Source: Pedobacter ghigonis
GTDB lineage: Bacteria; Bacteroidota; Bacteroidia; Sphingobacteriales; Sphingobacteriaceae
DNA: 64,000 bases
Direction: 5' to 3'
NCBI RefSeq assembly: GCF_903166585.1
Contig: NZ_CAESCM010000001.1
Span: 689,079-753,078 of the forward strand
Made by a program: the position numbers and the translations under genes. Under the pieces are notes generated by a model that was given only the letters and a program-made list of their open reading frames with translations, searched no databases and was not told the DNA's origin. Within the stretch, counting starts at the first letter, position 1; each line of letters starts with the position of its first letter. This document shows, one piece after another, positions 47,037-55,899 of this stretch.

Positions 47037-47788
47037 AAATAAATTGTATTGCGGTCGATGATGAGCCGGCGGCACTAACCCTCGTTAGTTCCTACATAAC
47101 CAGAACTCCGTTTTTGCAGTTAGTAGCAAAATTCAACAATGCCCTTGATGCTTTAAAGCATATTCACGCCGATCTTACCCTGCACTTAGTTTTTCTGGAT
47201 ATCCGCATGGCAGACCTGAACGGCGTTGAGCTGGCAAGGATCATCGAGCAATCGGACAAGAAAAAAAATTTGAGGGTAGTATTTACAACCGCTTACGACC
47301 AGTATGCCCTGGAGGGTTTTAGGGTAGATGCATTAGATTATCTTGTCAAACCATTTAGTTTTGTCGACTTCTCCAAGTCGGCCACCAAAGCCTATGATTA
47401 TTTTATAATGAAGGAAAATAGCTTGGTTCAACCCGAGCGTATTACTTCCCAGCCGGAAGACGTCAAACAATATGTTTACGTAAAAGTTGAGCATCAGCTG
47501 GTCAAGGTGGAAATAGAAGATATTCTATATATTGAAAGTCTTAAGGATTATGTAAAAATTCATCTCAAGCATTCAGACAAAGCATTGCTTACACTAACCA
47601 GCCTTAAAAAACTACAGGAAAAATTGCCGGTAAATCAATTTATCCGACTTCACCGGTCGTTTATCGTTTCAACCTCTGCGATCAAATCTGCCACTAAAAC
47701 ATCGGTACTGGTTGGCGATACAACCATTTATGTTAGTGAACAGTTCAAGGAATCTTTCAATACATTTCTAAACAAATGGATACTATAA
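47033..47788 (+). CDS. LytTR-family response regulator
   Basis: Residues 1-120 form a receiver domain with acidic pair VDDEPAA, phospho-acceptor D56 in VFLDIRMADLNG and the KPF motif LDYLVKPFSF. Residues about 150-250 form a LytTR DNA-binding domain (YVKVEHQLVKVEIEDILYIESLKDYVKIHL, FIRLHRSFIVS). It is encoded with the sensor kinase by a 4-bp overlap. The motif cluster at 45776-45853 is a likely target site. Its stop lies 5 bp from the end of the convergent AraC gene. Confidence 0.94.
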   Translation: MKINCIAVDDEPAALTLVSSYITRTPFLQLVAKFNNALDALKHIHADLTLHLVFLDIRMADLNGVELARIIEQSDKKKNLRVVFTTAYDQYALEGFRVDALDYLVKPFSFVDFSKSATKAYDYFIMKENSLVQPERITSQPEDVKQYVYVKVEHQLVKVEIEDILYIESLKDYVKIHLKHSDKALLTLTSLKKLQEKLPVNQFIRLHRSFIVSTSAIKSATKTSVLVGDTTIYVSEQFKESFNTFLNKWIL

Positions 47789-47793
47789 CACAA

Positions 47794-48690
47794 TTAGTTT
47801 AAGCTACGGAATTCATTTGGGGTACTGCCAACACGTTTTTTGAATAGCCTGATGAAATGCTGTGGGTATTTAAAACCAAGCTCATAAGCAATTTCGCTAA
47901 CTGATTTATCAGTTTCAAATATTTTGTCTTTTGCAACGTCAATAATTTTTTCCTGGATAAAATCCTGTGCGGTTTTCCCGGTCTCCTTCTTAATGAGATC
48001 GCCAAAATAGTTTGCAGAAAAATGCAGCTCCTCGGCGCAATAGGCCACAGAAGGAAGGCCAATTGAGTATGGCTTTTCTGACAGAAAATAGCCATTTATT
48101 AATGCTTCAAAATTTTCCAGAACGCCTTTATTTACAGTATCCCTGGTAATGAATTGCCGGTCATAAAAACGCTCACAATAATTCAGCAAAAGTTCTATAG
48201 TGGAAGCAATCAGTTTCTTGCTATGTTTATCAATCGCATTGCGAAGTTCAGCATCGACCTTTGCAAAAAGATCCAAAACCAGCTGCCGCTCTTTTGAAGA
48301 AAGATGCAAAGCCTCGCTGGTATGATAGCTGAAGAAATGATAATCGGCCAATGCCTTTCCCAGCGAAGTACCCCGGATCAGATCCGGATGAAATACCAGG
48401 CCGTGCCCTTTAGGCTGATAAATATCTATTTTATTTTCTACATCAACTGTTTGCCCCGGAGCAATGAAAACCAGTGTGCCCTCCTGATAATCATAATAAT
48501 GACGTCCATACTTGAGGTCGCCGCACTTCACATCCTTTAAGAATATACAGTAGACACCAAAATCCATTTTACTTCCCGAACGCTCCCCGGCCTTCGAAAA
48601 GTCAATCACACTCACCAGCGGATGATGGGTCTCGTGGTTGTTGAAATCATTGTACGCACTGATTGACTTGAAGTTATATTCCTTTTCCAT
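47794..48690 (-). CDS. AraC-family transcriptional regulator
   Basis: The 298-residue protein has an N-terminal cupin-like ligand domain (YDYQEGTLVFIAPGQTVDVEN) and a C-terminal double helix-turn-helix (about 195-298): PSVAYCAEELHFSANYFGDLIKKETG and KSVSEIAYELGFKYPQHFIRLFKKRVGSTPNEFR. It is divergent from the aldo/keto reductase operon. The 166-bp gap contains a 66-bp module repeated before the flavodoxin gene, which makes this protein the likely activator of both. By analogy with YqhC of Escherichia coli, an AraC regulator of aldehyde-responsive aldo/keto reductases, an electrophile could be the inducer; this is inference. Confidence 0.93.
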   Translation of the reverse strand: MEKEYNFKSISAYNDFNNHETHHPLVSVIDFSKAGERSGSKMDFGVYCIFLKDVKCGDLKYGRHYYDYQEGTLVFIAPGQTVDVENKIDIYQPKGHGLVFHPDLIRGTSLGKALADYHFFSYHTSEALHLSSKERQLVLDLFAKVDAELRNAIDKHSKKLIASTIELLLNYCERFYDRQFITRDTVNKGVLENFEALINGYFLSEKPYSIGLPSVAYCAEELHFSANYFGDLIKKETGKTAQDFIQEKIIDVAKDKIFETDKSVSEIAYELGFKYPQHFIRLFKKRVGSTPNEFRSLN

Positions 48691-48759
48691 CCTGTTATCT
48701 CTTTACTAATACAAACTTAACAATTTCAGTAGTGTTATAATTAGATTAGAAGTGCTATC

Positions 48760-48825
48760 AGTAAAATTGGTAGTAAAAGCAGGAATCTGTATACCTGTCG
48801 AGCCATCAACGGGTCGGATATTTGT
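48760..48825 (+). promoter_or_regulatory. Promoter module A, upstream of the aldo/keto reductase operon
   Basis: AGTAAAATTGGTAG (48760-48773), TATACC (48790-48795), TCGA, CCAT and GATATTTG (48817-48824) occur in the same order and almost the same spacing as module B at 52256-52320. The -7-like box departs from TAnnTTTG and no -33 TTG exists, fitting an activator-dependent promoter with the 14-bp box as binding site. Confidence 0.6.
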
Positions 48826-48844
48826 ACTCTATATTTAATACTAG

Positions 48845-50705
<1,861 letters not shown>

Positions 50706-50728
50706 TAAAAACAACTAATAAATCAGAT

Positions 50729-51184
50729 ATGAAAAAGTTATTTTTTTTAACGTGTCTTCTGGGTGGCCTAATGGCGCAAGTTACATTTGCCCAGAATACT
50801 CCGATATTTCCAAAAGGGGAAAAATCTCCAAATGTGCATCATACGGGCAACGTATGGCTCACAGAGCTTAATGCGCCCGACAGTGTATTCTCTTATGGAA
50901 CTTCTGTTGCAATATCTGACCCCGATGCACGCCTGAACTGGCACATTCATCCGGGTGGTCAGATCCTGATCATCACCGACGGTGAAGGATATTACCAGGA
51001 AAAAGGCAAAGAAAAAAGGACGGTAAAAAAAGGTGATGTGATCAAATGTATGCCGGGAGTGGAACATTGGCATGGTGCAACACCAAAAACAGGAGTTACC
51101 TATATTGCCACCTCGCCATCAGCAAAAGGAAAAACCATCTGGCTAAAAAAGGTTTCAGACGATGAGTATTATGGTAAGAAGTAA
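50729..51184 (+). CDS. Secreted cupin-domain protein (copy 1)
   Basis: A signal peptide (ends QVTFAQ) is followed by PIFPKGEKSPNVHHTGNVWL and a single cupin barrel. Metal-binding residues lie in NWHIHPGGQ, GEGYYQEKG and GVEHWHGA. Cupins of this type are found beside carboxymuconolactone decarboxylase-like genes and aldo/keto reductases in many bacteria. It is a paralogue of the gene at 54823 in the same operon. Its last bases overlap a short lipoprotein-like reading frame that appears to be the severed signal peptide of the next gene. Confidence 0.88.
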   Translation: MKKLFFLTCLLGGLMAQVTFAQNTPIFPKGEKSPNVHHTGNVWLTELNAPDSVFSYGTSVAISDPDARLNWHIHPGGQILIITDGEGYYQEKGKEKRTVKKGDVIKCMPGVEHWHGATPKTGVTYIATSPSAKGKTIWLKKVSDDEYYGKK

Positions 51185-51251
51185 TTCAATATTTCTCCTA
51201 TTTTTTATTCCCTTTATTTTCTCAGAGTGTAAGTCAGATAGGCAAAAATGA
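51171..51251 (+). pseudogene. Detached signal-peptide frame of the alpha/beta hydrolase
   Basis: ATG at 51171 opens MVRSNSIFLLFFIPFIFSEC, a typical export signal, then stops at TGA 51249-51251. Removing one A from the run at 51244-51248 would continue the frame as RQNEMSRSLVIREQG into the hydrolase gene. The start overlaps the cupin stop by 14 bp, as in coupled translation. Confidence 0.6.
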
Positions 51252-51252
51252 G

Positions 51253-52260
51253 ATGTCACGATCCCTGGTGATCAGGGAGCAGGGAAGCTTTTCTATCGGG
51301 GGCACAAAAAAGACTGTACCCGGGGAGTTTAACGTTAGTAATGCCCTCGATTCTGCGGGGCAAACCTTTCATGGCGACCATGCCTACGCATTCTACCAGA
51401 TACCCGAGCAACCAAGAAAATATCCAATGGTATTTCTCCATGGCGCCGGTCAGTCAAAAAAAACATGGGAGACCACTCCAGACGGACGTGAAGGATTTCA
51501 GAATCTGTTTCTTCGCAAAGGTTATAGCGTCTTTCTCCTGGACCAACCACGCCGCGGCGAAGCGGGTAAAAGTATGGTCCAAGCCACCGTATCTCCACTC
51601 GCTGACGAACAGTTCTGGTTCACCCAGTTTAGGATCGGTAACTATCCGCAATATTTTGATGGTGTACAGTTTCCAAAAGATCCTGCTTCACTCGAACAGT
51701 TTTATCGGCAGATGACCCCAAATACCGGCCCATTTGACGGCAAGGTTATTGCCGATGCTGTTTCGGGCCTGTTTGATAAAATCGGCGAAGGCATATTAGT
51801 CACCCACTCCCAAGGTGGTGGCCCAGGCTGGATTACTGCAATTCAAAATCAAAATGTTAAGGCCATAGTTGCGTACGAGCCTTACAGTGGTTTCATTTTT
51901 CCAAAAAATGAATTGCCAAAACCGATAAAGTCCTCAGGATTGTTCGGAGAACTGGTAGGGGCCGAAATCCCGCTGGATGATTTTAAAAAACTGACAATGC
52001 TGCCAATCATTATTTACTATGGTGATAACATTGCTAAACATCCCTCCACAACATGGAACAGTGACCATTGGCGCTCAGGTCTGGAGATGGCGAGGATATG
52101 GGCTGCAACAATAAACAAATATGGTGGAGATGCTAAAGTTGTGCATCTTCCTGAGATCGGGATAAAAGGCAATACCCATTTTGCCTTTTCTGACCTAAAC
52201 AATATTGAGATTGCAGATCTTTTATCTGCCTGGCTAAAAGAGAAAGGTCTGGATAAGTAA
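51253..52260 (+). CDS. Alpha/beta hydrolase, probably lacking its signal peptide through a frameshift
   Basis: The 335-residue frame has YPMVFLHGAGQSKKTWETTPDGREGF at the oxyanion region, FLLDQPRRGEAG, and the nucleophile elbow GILVTHSQGGGPGW with the catalytic Ser. The Asp is probably near IIYYGDNIA and the His in GNTHFAFSDL. Members of this family are normally exported. Here the ATG at 51253 starts directly at the mature part, while a signal peptide is encoded just upstream in the neighbouring frame. So the chromosomal copy is either cytosolic, or reaches the periplasm only if the A5 tract is bypassed. It lies in the cupin-flavodoxin operon. Confidence 0.85.
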   Translation: MSRSLVIREQGSFSIGGTKKTVPGEFNVSNALDSAGQTFHGDHAYAFYQIPEQPRKYPMVFLHGAGQSKKTWETTPDGREGFQNLFLRKGYSVFLLDQPRRGEAGKSMVQATVSPLADEQFWFTQFRIGNYPQYFDGVQFPKDPASLEQFYRQMTPNTGPFDGKVIADAVSGLFDKIGEGILVTHSQGGGPGWITAIQNQNVKAIVAYEPYSGFIFPKNELPKPIKSSGLFGELVGAEIPLDDFKKLTMLPIIIYYGDNIAKHPSTTWNSDHWRSGLEMARIWAATINKYGGDAKVVHLPEIGIKGNTHFAFSDLNNIEIADLLSAWLKEKGLDK

Positions 52261-52320
52261 AATTGGTAGCAATCTCCGTAATTCATATACCCTCGAAGCA
52301 TTAAAATTGGGGAAATTTGT
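52256..52320 (+). promoter_or_regulatory. Promoter module B, upstream of the flavodoxin gene
   Basis: It starts with the same 14 bases as module A (AGTAAAATTGGTAG, 52256-52269). TATACC follows at the same offset of 30 bp (52286-52291), then TCGA, GCAT and GAAATTTG (52312-52319). It overlaps the last codons of the hydrolase gene and ends 17 bp before the flavodoxin ATG, making an internal promoter likely. Confidence 0.6.
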
Positions 52321-52337
52321 TGTCAAAGAAATCGCTT

Positions 52338-52967
52338 ATGAAAACAATAATTCATCCCGGCATGGTGATCGCTATAGTGATTTGCATGCTTTCAAACTGT
52401 ACAAAAGCCCAGGTCCCTTCTTCCGCAACGGAGAAAAGGTTAGAGGGAAAAGACATTTTGATCGTTTATCTATCCAGAACCAATAACACCAAAGCTATCG
52501 CAGAACTTATTCAAAAGGAAATTGGCGGAAAACTGGTTTCATTGGAGTTACAAAAGCCTTACCCGGAAAACTATCAGGCAATTGTAGATCAGGTAGCAAA
52601 GGAAAACGCTGATGGTTACCTGCCCCCTCTCAAAACCAAAATAGATAGCATAGAAAAGTTTGATGTGATATTTTTGGGATTTCCAACCTGGGCCATGCAG
52701 CTCCCGCCTCCTATGAGAAGTTTTTTAAGGCAACATGATCTTAAAGGAAAGACCCTTATTCCCTTCAACACCAATGCCGGCTATGGCATAGGAAGTACTT
52801 TTCAGACGGTAAAAGAACTGGCGCCGTCAAGCACTATACTCGAAGGCTTTTCCATTCAGGGCGGAAAAGAAAGGGATGGTGTATATTTTGTCATGCAAGG
52901 CGAAAAAGAAAAAAAGGCGAAAGAAGAAATCATCAAATGGTTGGAAAAAATCAAGTTTAAAAATTAA
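52338..52967 (+). CDS. Exported flavodoxin-like lipoprotein
   Basis: From the ATG at 52338 the product starts with a lipoprotein signal (lipobox LSNC); an upstream TTG is less likely. The mature part is a flavodoxin: KDILIVYLSRTNNTKAIAEL is the FMN phosphate loop, FLGFPTWAMQLPPPMRSFL and PFNTNAGYGIGSTF are the other two FMN-contacting loops. Flavodoxins outside the cytosol are uncommon; it could shuttle electrons or reduce quinones in the periplasm. It has its own copy of the promoter module. Confidence 0.88.
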   Translation: MKTIIHPGMVIAIVICMLSNCTKAQVPSSATEKRLEGKDILIVYLSRTNNTKAIAELIQKEIGGKLVSLELQKPYPENYQAIVDQVAKENADGYLPPLKTKIDSIEKFDVIFLGFPTWAMQLPPPMRSFLRQHDLKGKTLIPFNTNAGYGIGSTFQTVKELAPSSTILEGFSIQGGKERDGVYFVMQGEKEKKAKEEIIKWLEKIKFKN

Positions 52968-52975
52968 GAACAGCA

Positions 52976-53716
52976 ATGAGAATATTTAACATTAAGTTTC
53001 TGGCAATATTTCTTGGTAGTGTATTTTTTCTGATTTCAAAAATGTCTGCACAAGAAAATATAATGGTAAGTTCACTGGATGCAAAGCAACGGAGCCTTAT
53101 CGCAATTGCAGCGCAGACCGCAAATGGTGATTTGGAGGGTTTGAAAGAAAGCTTGGCCCTGGGTTTAACCTCCGGCCTTAACATCAATGAAATCAAGGAA
53201 TCCATTGTACACTGTTATGCATACTGCGGGTTTCCACGTAGCATCAGGGCATTACAAACCTTTATGTCTGTATTGGACGAGCGGAAAGCTAAAGGACTTA
53301 ACGATCCATTAGGCTTGGAAGCATCTCCGGTAAATAGCAATGATAACAAGTATGATCGGGGAAAGATGGTACTTGAAAAGCTGACCGGCATAAAAGAGAC
53401 CGGACCAAAAAAAGGTTATGCAGCGTTCTCGCCTATTATAGAAGTGTTCCTGAAGGAACATTTGTTTGCAGATATTTTCGAAAGAGATGTACTAACATTC
53501 AAAGATCGTGAACTATTGACCGTATCAGTAATCGCCAGTATCGGTGAGGCTGAACCAATGTTGTCCTCACACTTGAATATTTGCATGAATGTGGGGCTCG
53601 CGCCGGCTCAGTTACAAGAATTTGTTAGGGTGATCAAACCAATTGTCGGCAAAAAGAAATCTAAGGCCACGCAAAAAGTCCTCAACGTCGTTTTAGACAG
53701 TAAAAAGAAAGAATAA
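52976..53716 (+). CDS. Secreted carboxymuconolactone decarboxylase-family protein, two domains
   Basis: A signal peptide (about residues 1-24, ending KMSAQ) precedes two carboxymuconolactone decarboxylase-like units. The first has LNINEIKESIVHCYAYCGFPRSIRALQ, with the family's conserved His and Cys region. The second has FKDRELLTVSVIASIGEAEPMLSSHLNICMNVGLAPAQLQEFV. Members include AhpD-like peroxidases and ring-cleavage decarboxylases. It follows the flavodoxin by 8 bp. Its pairing with cupins is a recurrent gene neighbourhood. Confidence 0.88.
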   Translation: MRIFNIKFLAIFLGSVFFLISKMSAQENIMVSSLDAKQRSLIAIAAQTANGDLEGLKESLALGLTSGLNINEIKESIVHCYAYCGFPRSIRALQTFMSVLDERKAKGLNDPLGLEASPVNSNDNKYDRGKMVLEKLTGIKETGPKKGYAAFSPIIEVFLKEHLFADIFERDVLTFKDRELLTVSVIASIGEAEPMLSSHLNICMNVGLAPAQLQEFVRVIKPIVGKKKSKATQKVLNVVLDSKKKE

Positions 53717-53717
53717 T

Positions 53718-54821
53718 ATGAAAGCTTTAAAAGAACTCGGTTTATTAATAACACTAAGCACTACAATTATGGTATCGCCAGTGCTTGCACAATCATTAAA
53801 AAAGACGGAGAATATAAACCCTTATACACTGGTATATAAAGGAGCTATAACTAAAAATGAAACAGGAAAGGTCAATATTCAACCTGTAAAATATAAGATC
53901 AACGGGATTAATATCGCTGCCAATGTTTATACCCCGGCTAATTATAATCCATCAGAAAAATATCCCGCCGTGGTAGTCGCTCATCCAAACGGCGGAATCA
54001 AAGAACAGACAGCAGGGTTGTATGCACAGCATCTGGCAGAAGCAGGGTATATTACCCTGGCCTTTGATGCAGCCTACCAGGGCGCCAGCGGTGGCGAACC
54101 CCGTCATACAGATAAACCTCAATATCGTACGGAAGATATCTACGGAGCAGCAGATTTTATTATCCGGTATCCAGGAGTAGATGCAAAACGTTTAGGTGTT
54201 TTGGGTATCTGTGGAGGTGGTGGTTATACTTTAAAAGCAGCTCAGTCAGACAAACGTTTTAAAGCGGTTGCAACTTTGAGTATGTTCAATTCAGGAGAGG
54301 TAAGACGCAACGGCTTTCAAAACTCACAGGTTAATACCATTCAGGAAAGACTGAAACAGGCTTCAGATGCTCGCACTCTGGAAAAAGAAAGTGGTAGAAT
54401 CCCTGAAGATGGACGGATAGAGACAGGTGGAAAATCAATTTTTTCAGGGGTGGCAAGTATAACCGATGAAGAAATCGCCAAGACTTCAACTGATCTATAT
54501 CGTGAAGGATACGAGTATTATTACAGAACGCATGCCCATCCAAATTCTACGTTTTTGTATACGACAAGCAGCCTAATGGATTTAATGACCTGGGATGCTA
54601 CAGACCATATTGCTTTAATCGACCAACCATTGTTAATGATTGCAGGAAGCAAGGCAGATACTAAATACATGACAGATGAAGCATTTGCAAAAGTTACCAA
54701 CTCGAAAAAGAAGGAACTGTTCTTGATTGAAGGCGCTACCCACATACAAACTTATTGGAGGCCAGAGTACGTAAGTCAAGCTGTGAATAAACTAACGGAT
54801 TTTTATAAAACCAATCTTTAA
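53718..54821 (+). CDS. Secreted alpha/beta hydrolase, dienelactone hydrolase-like with Cys nucleophile
   Basis: A signal peptide (ends PVLAQ) is followed by an alpha/beta hydrolase fold: YPAVVVAHPNGGIKEQTAGLYAQHLAEAGY, AFDAAYQGASGGEPRHTD, and the elbow LGVLGICGGGGYTLKAA. The nucleophile position is Cys rather than Ser, as in dienelactone hydrolases. Asp and His of the triad are probably in MIAGSKADTKYM and IEGATHIQTYW. It begins 1 bp after the preceding gene. Confidence 0.9.
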   Translation: MKALKELGLLITLSTTIMVSPVLAQSLKKTENINPYTLVYKGAITKNETGKVNIQPVKYKINGINIAANVYTPANYNPSEKYPAVVVAHPNGGIKEQTAGLYAQHLAEAGYITLAFDAAYQGASGGEPRHTDKPQYRTEDIYGAADFIIRYPGVDAKRLGVLGICGGGGYTLKAAQSDKRFKAVATLSMFNSGEVRRNGFQNSQVNTIQERLKQASDARTLEKESGRIPEDGRIETGGKSIFSGVASITDEEIAKTSTDLYREGYEYYYRTHAHPNSTFLYTTSSLMDLMTWDATDHIALIDQPLLMIAGSKADTKYMTDEAFAKVTNSKKKELFLIEGATHIQTYWRPEYVSQAVNKLTDFYKTNL

Positions 54822-54822
54822 T

Positions 54823-55296
54823 ATGGCTATGAAATGTAATGTTAAATATTTAATTCTGTTAATGGTTATTGCTATTTCCTCATGCAGTAACCAAAAAAAA
54901 GAGTCAGAGAGTCAGCCCTTATTTCCAAAGGGGAATAAAAACACAAGTAAAAACTTTACAGGCGAAGTATGGTTAAAGTCACTTGTTGATGCAGATACTT
55001 TAAATGGCAATACAGTAGGAAACGTAACTTTTTCTCCAGGAGCAAGAACTAACTGGCATTCACATCCAGCGGGTCAGATAATTTTAGCTACAGAAGGCGT
55101 CGGCTATTACCAGGAAAAAGGCAAAAAGAAGATTATACTACATAAAGGGGATATTGTAAAATGTCCTCCAAATCTTCCTCATTGGCACGGAGCTAGTCCA
55201 GAATCCAAGTTTGTCCAGATTGCGATAAGCAGTCGCGATCATGGCCCAGCTGTTTGGCTTGAAAGCGTAACCGATAGCGCGTACGTATCAAATTAA
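54823..55296 (+). CDS. Cupin-domain lipoprotein (copy 2)
   Basis: The signal peptide ends in the lipobox ISSC. The mature part PLFPKGNKNTSKNFTGEVWL, NWHSHPAGQ, GVGYYQEKG and NLPHWHGA aligns along its whole length with the cupin at 50729. The two share the metal-binding His and Glu positions but differ in anchoring: this copy is a lipoprotein, the other secreted. It starts 1 bp after the hydrolase stop and is last in the operon. Confidence 0.9.
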   Translation: MAMKCNVKYLILLMVIAISSCSNQKKESESQPLFPKGNKNTSKNFTGEVWLKSLVDADTLNGNTVGNVTFSPGARTNWHSHPAGQIILATEGVGYYQEKGKKKIILHKGDIVKCPPNLPHWHGASPESKFVQIAISSRDHGPAVWLESVTDSAYVSN

Positions 55297-55498
55297 TGCT
55301 GATGCGTTATCAAGTTTAAATTAGATACGTTAATACAATAGTTGAATAAATCAGTTTTTGTTTGAAAAAAAGTTTAGGGTAGTAAGATAAATGCGTCATT
55401 AGAAAAATCGTTATGGAAGTTTCTTTTTTCGATATTGCCCTTCGATTTTATTTTTTAATGCTTTTTCAAAATTCACAATCCTTTCACAATGCTCATAA
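55297..55498. other. Intergenic stretch after the operon
   Basis: With 55566-55672, part of the 376-bp gap at the apparent left edge of the mobile region. No coding signal is seen. An AT-rich run is followed by the promoter-like site at 55499-55565. Confidence 0.4.
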
Positions 55499-55565
55499 AA
55501 GTTCGAACTTCCGCGGATTGACTACCATAAGGAAACAGCATATCTTTGTTGTTTCCTTTTTTTAT
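55499..55565 (+). promoter_or_regulatory. Strong promoter-like site with palindrome and hairpin, no gene downstream
   Basis: AAGTTCGAACTT (55499-55510) is a perfect palindrome. TTG (55518-55520), 20 bp, TATCTTTG (55541-55548) is the best full match to the Bacteroidota promoter pattern in this window. The -7 box lies in the loop of AAGGAAACA/TGTTTCCTT (55529-55537 and 55550-55558), which with its T tract could instead be a terminator. Confidence 0.5.
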
Positions 55566-55672
55566 ACCCATAATTCACTATACAACAGTTAGTTGCACCT
55601 CTCCCGTTACCGGTTCGACATTTTCCAACCAGTTAAACTATACCATAGTAAATTTGGGTCTAAAAAAATCTA

Positions 55673-55882
55673 TTAATCATACGCCGAGTGAATATTTGAC
55701 TTGTTCGACTTTTCCTTAAGGATTTCAACTTCCTCCTGTACCATTTCTCTATTATGGAGCTTGGCAATGAGGTATAAAAAACTCAATATTACAGCAACCT
55801 CTTCATCGTCAACCTTTATTCCATTTTTGGCAAGCAACGCTATCGCCTTACTCCCAGAAACCTTTCTGTCTATATAATCCAT
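55673..55882 (-). CDS. Small protein next to the serine recombinase, unknown function
   Basis: A 69-residue product: DYIDRKVSGSKAIALLAKNGI, VDDEEVAVILSFLYLIAKL, then a Glu/Lys-rich tail with coiled-coil character. The start ATG lies 17 bp after the recombinase stop on the same strand, so the two are probably co-transcribed. I recall similar short proteins beside Bacteroidota recombinases but no function. It may be an accessory factor of the element. Confidence 0.65.
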   Translation of the reverse strand: MDYIDRKVSGSKAIALLAKNGIKVDDEEVAVILSFLYLIAKLHNREMVQEEVEILKEKSNKSNIHSAYD

Positions 55883-55899
55883 CTGATTTCCCTATTATG

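Noticed and set aside
55600-55640. GGTTCGA segment resembling a tRNA T loop
   Set aside because: No matching stems, acceptor or anticodon arm could be drawn around it.
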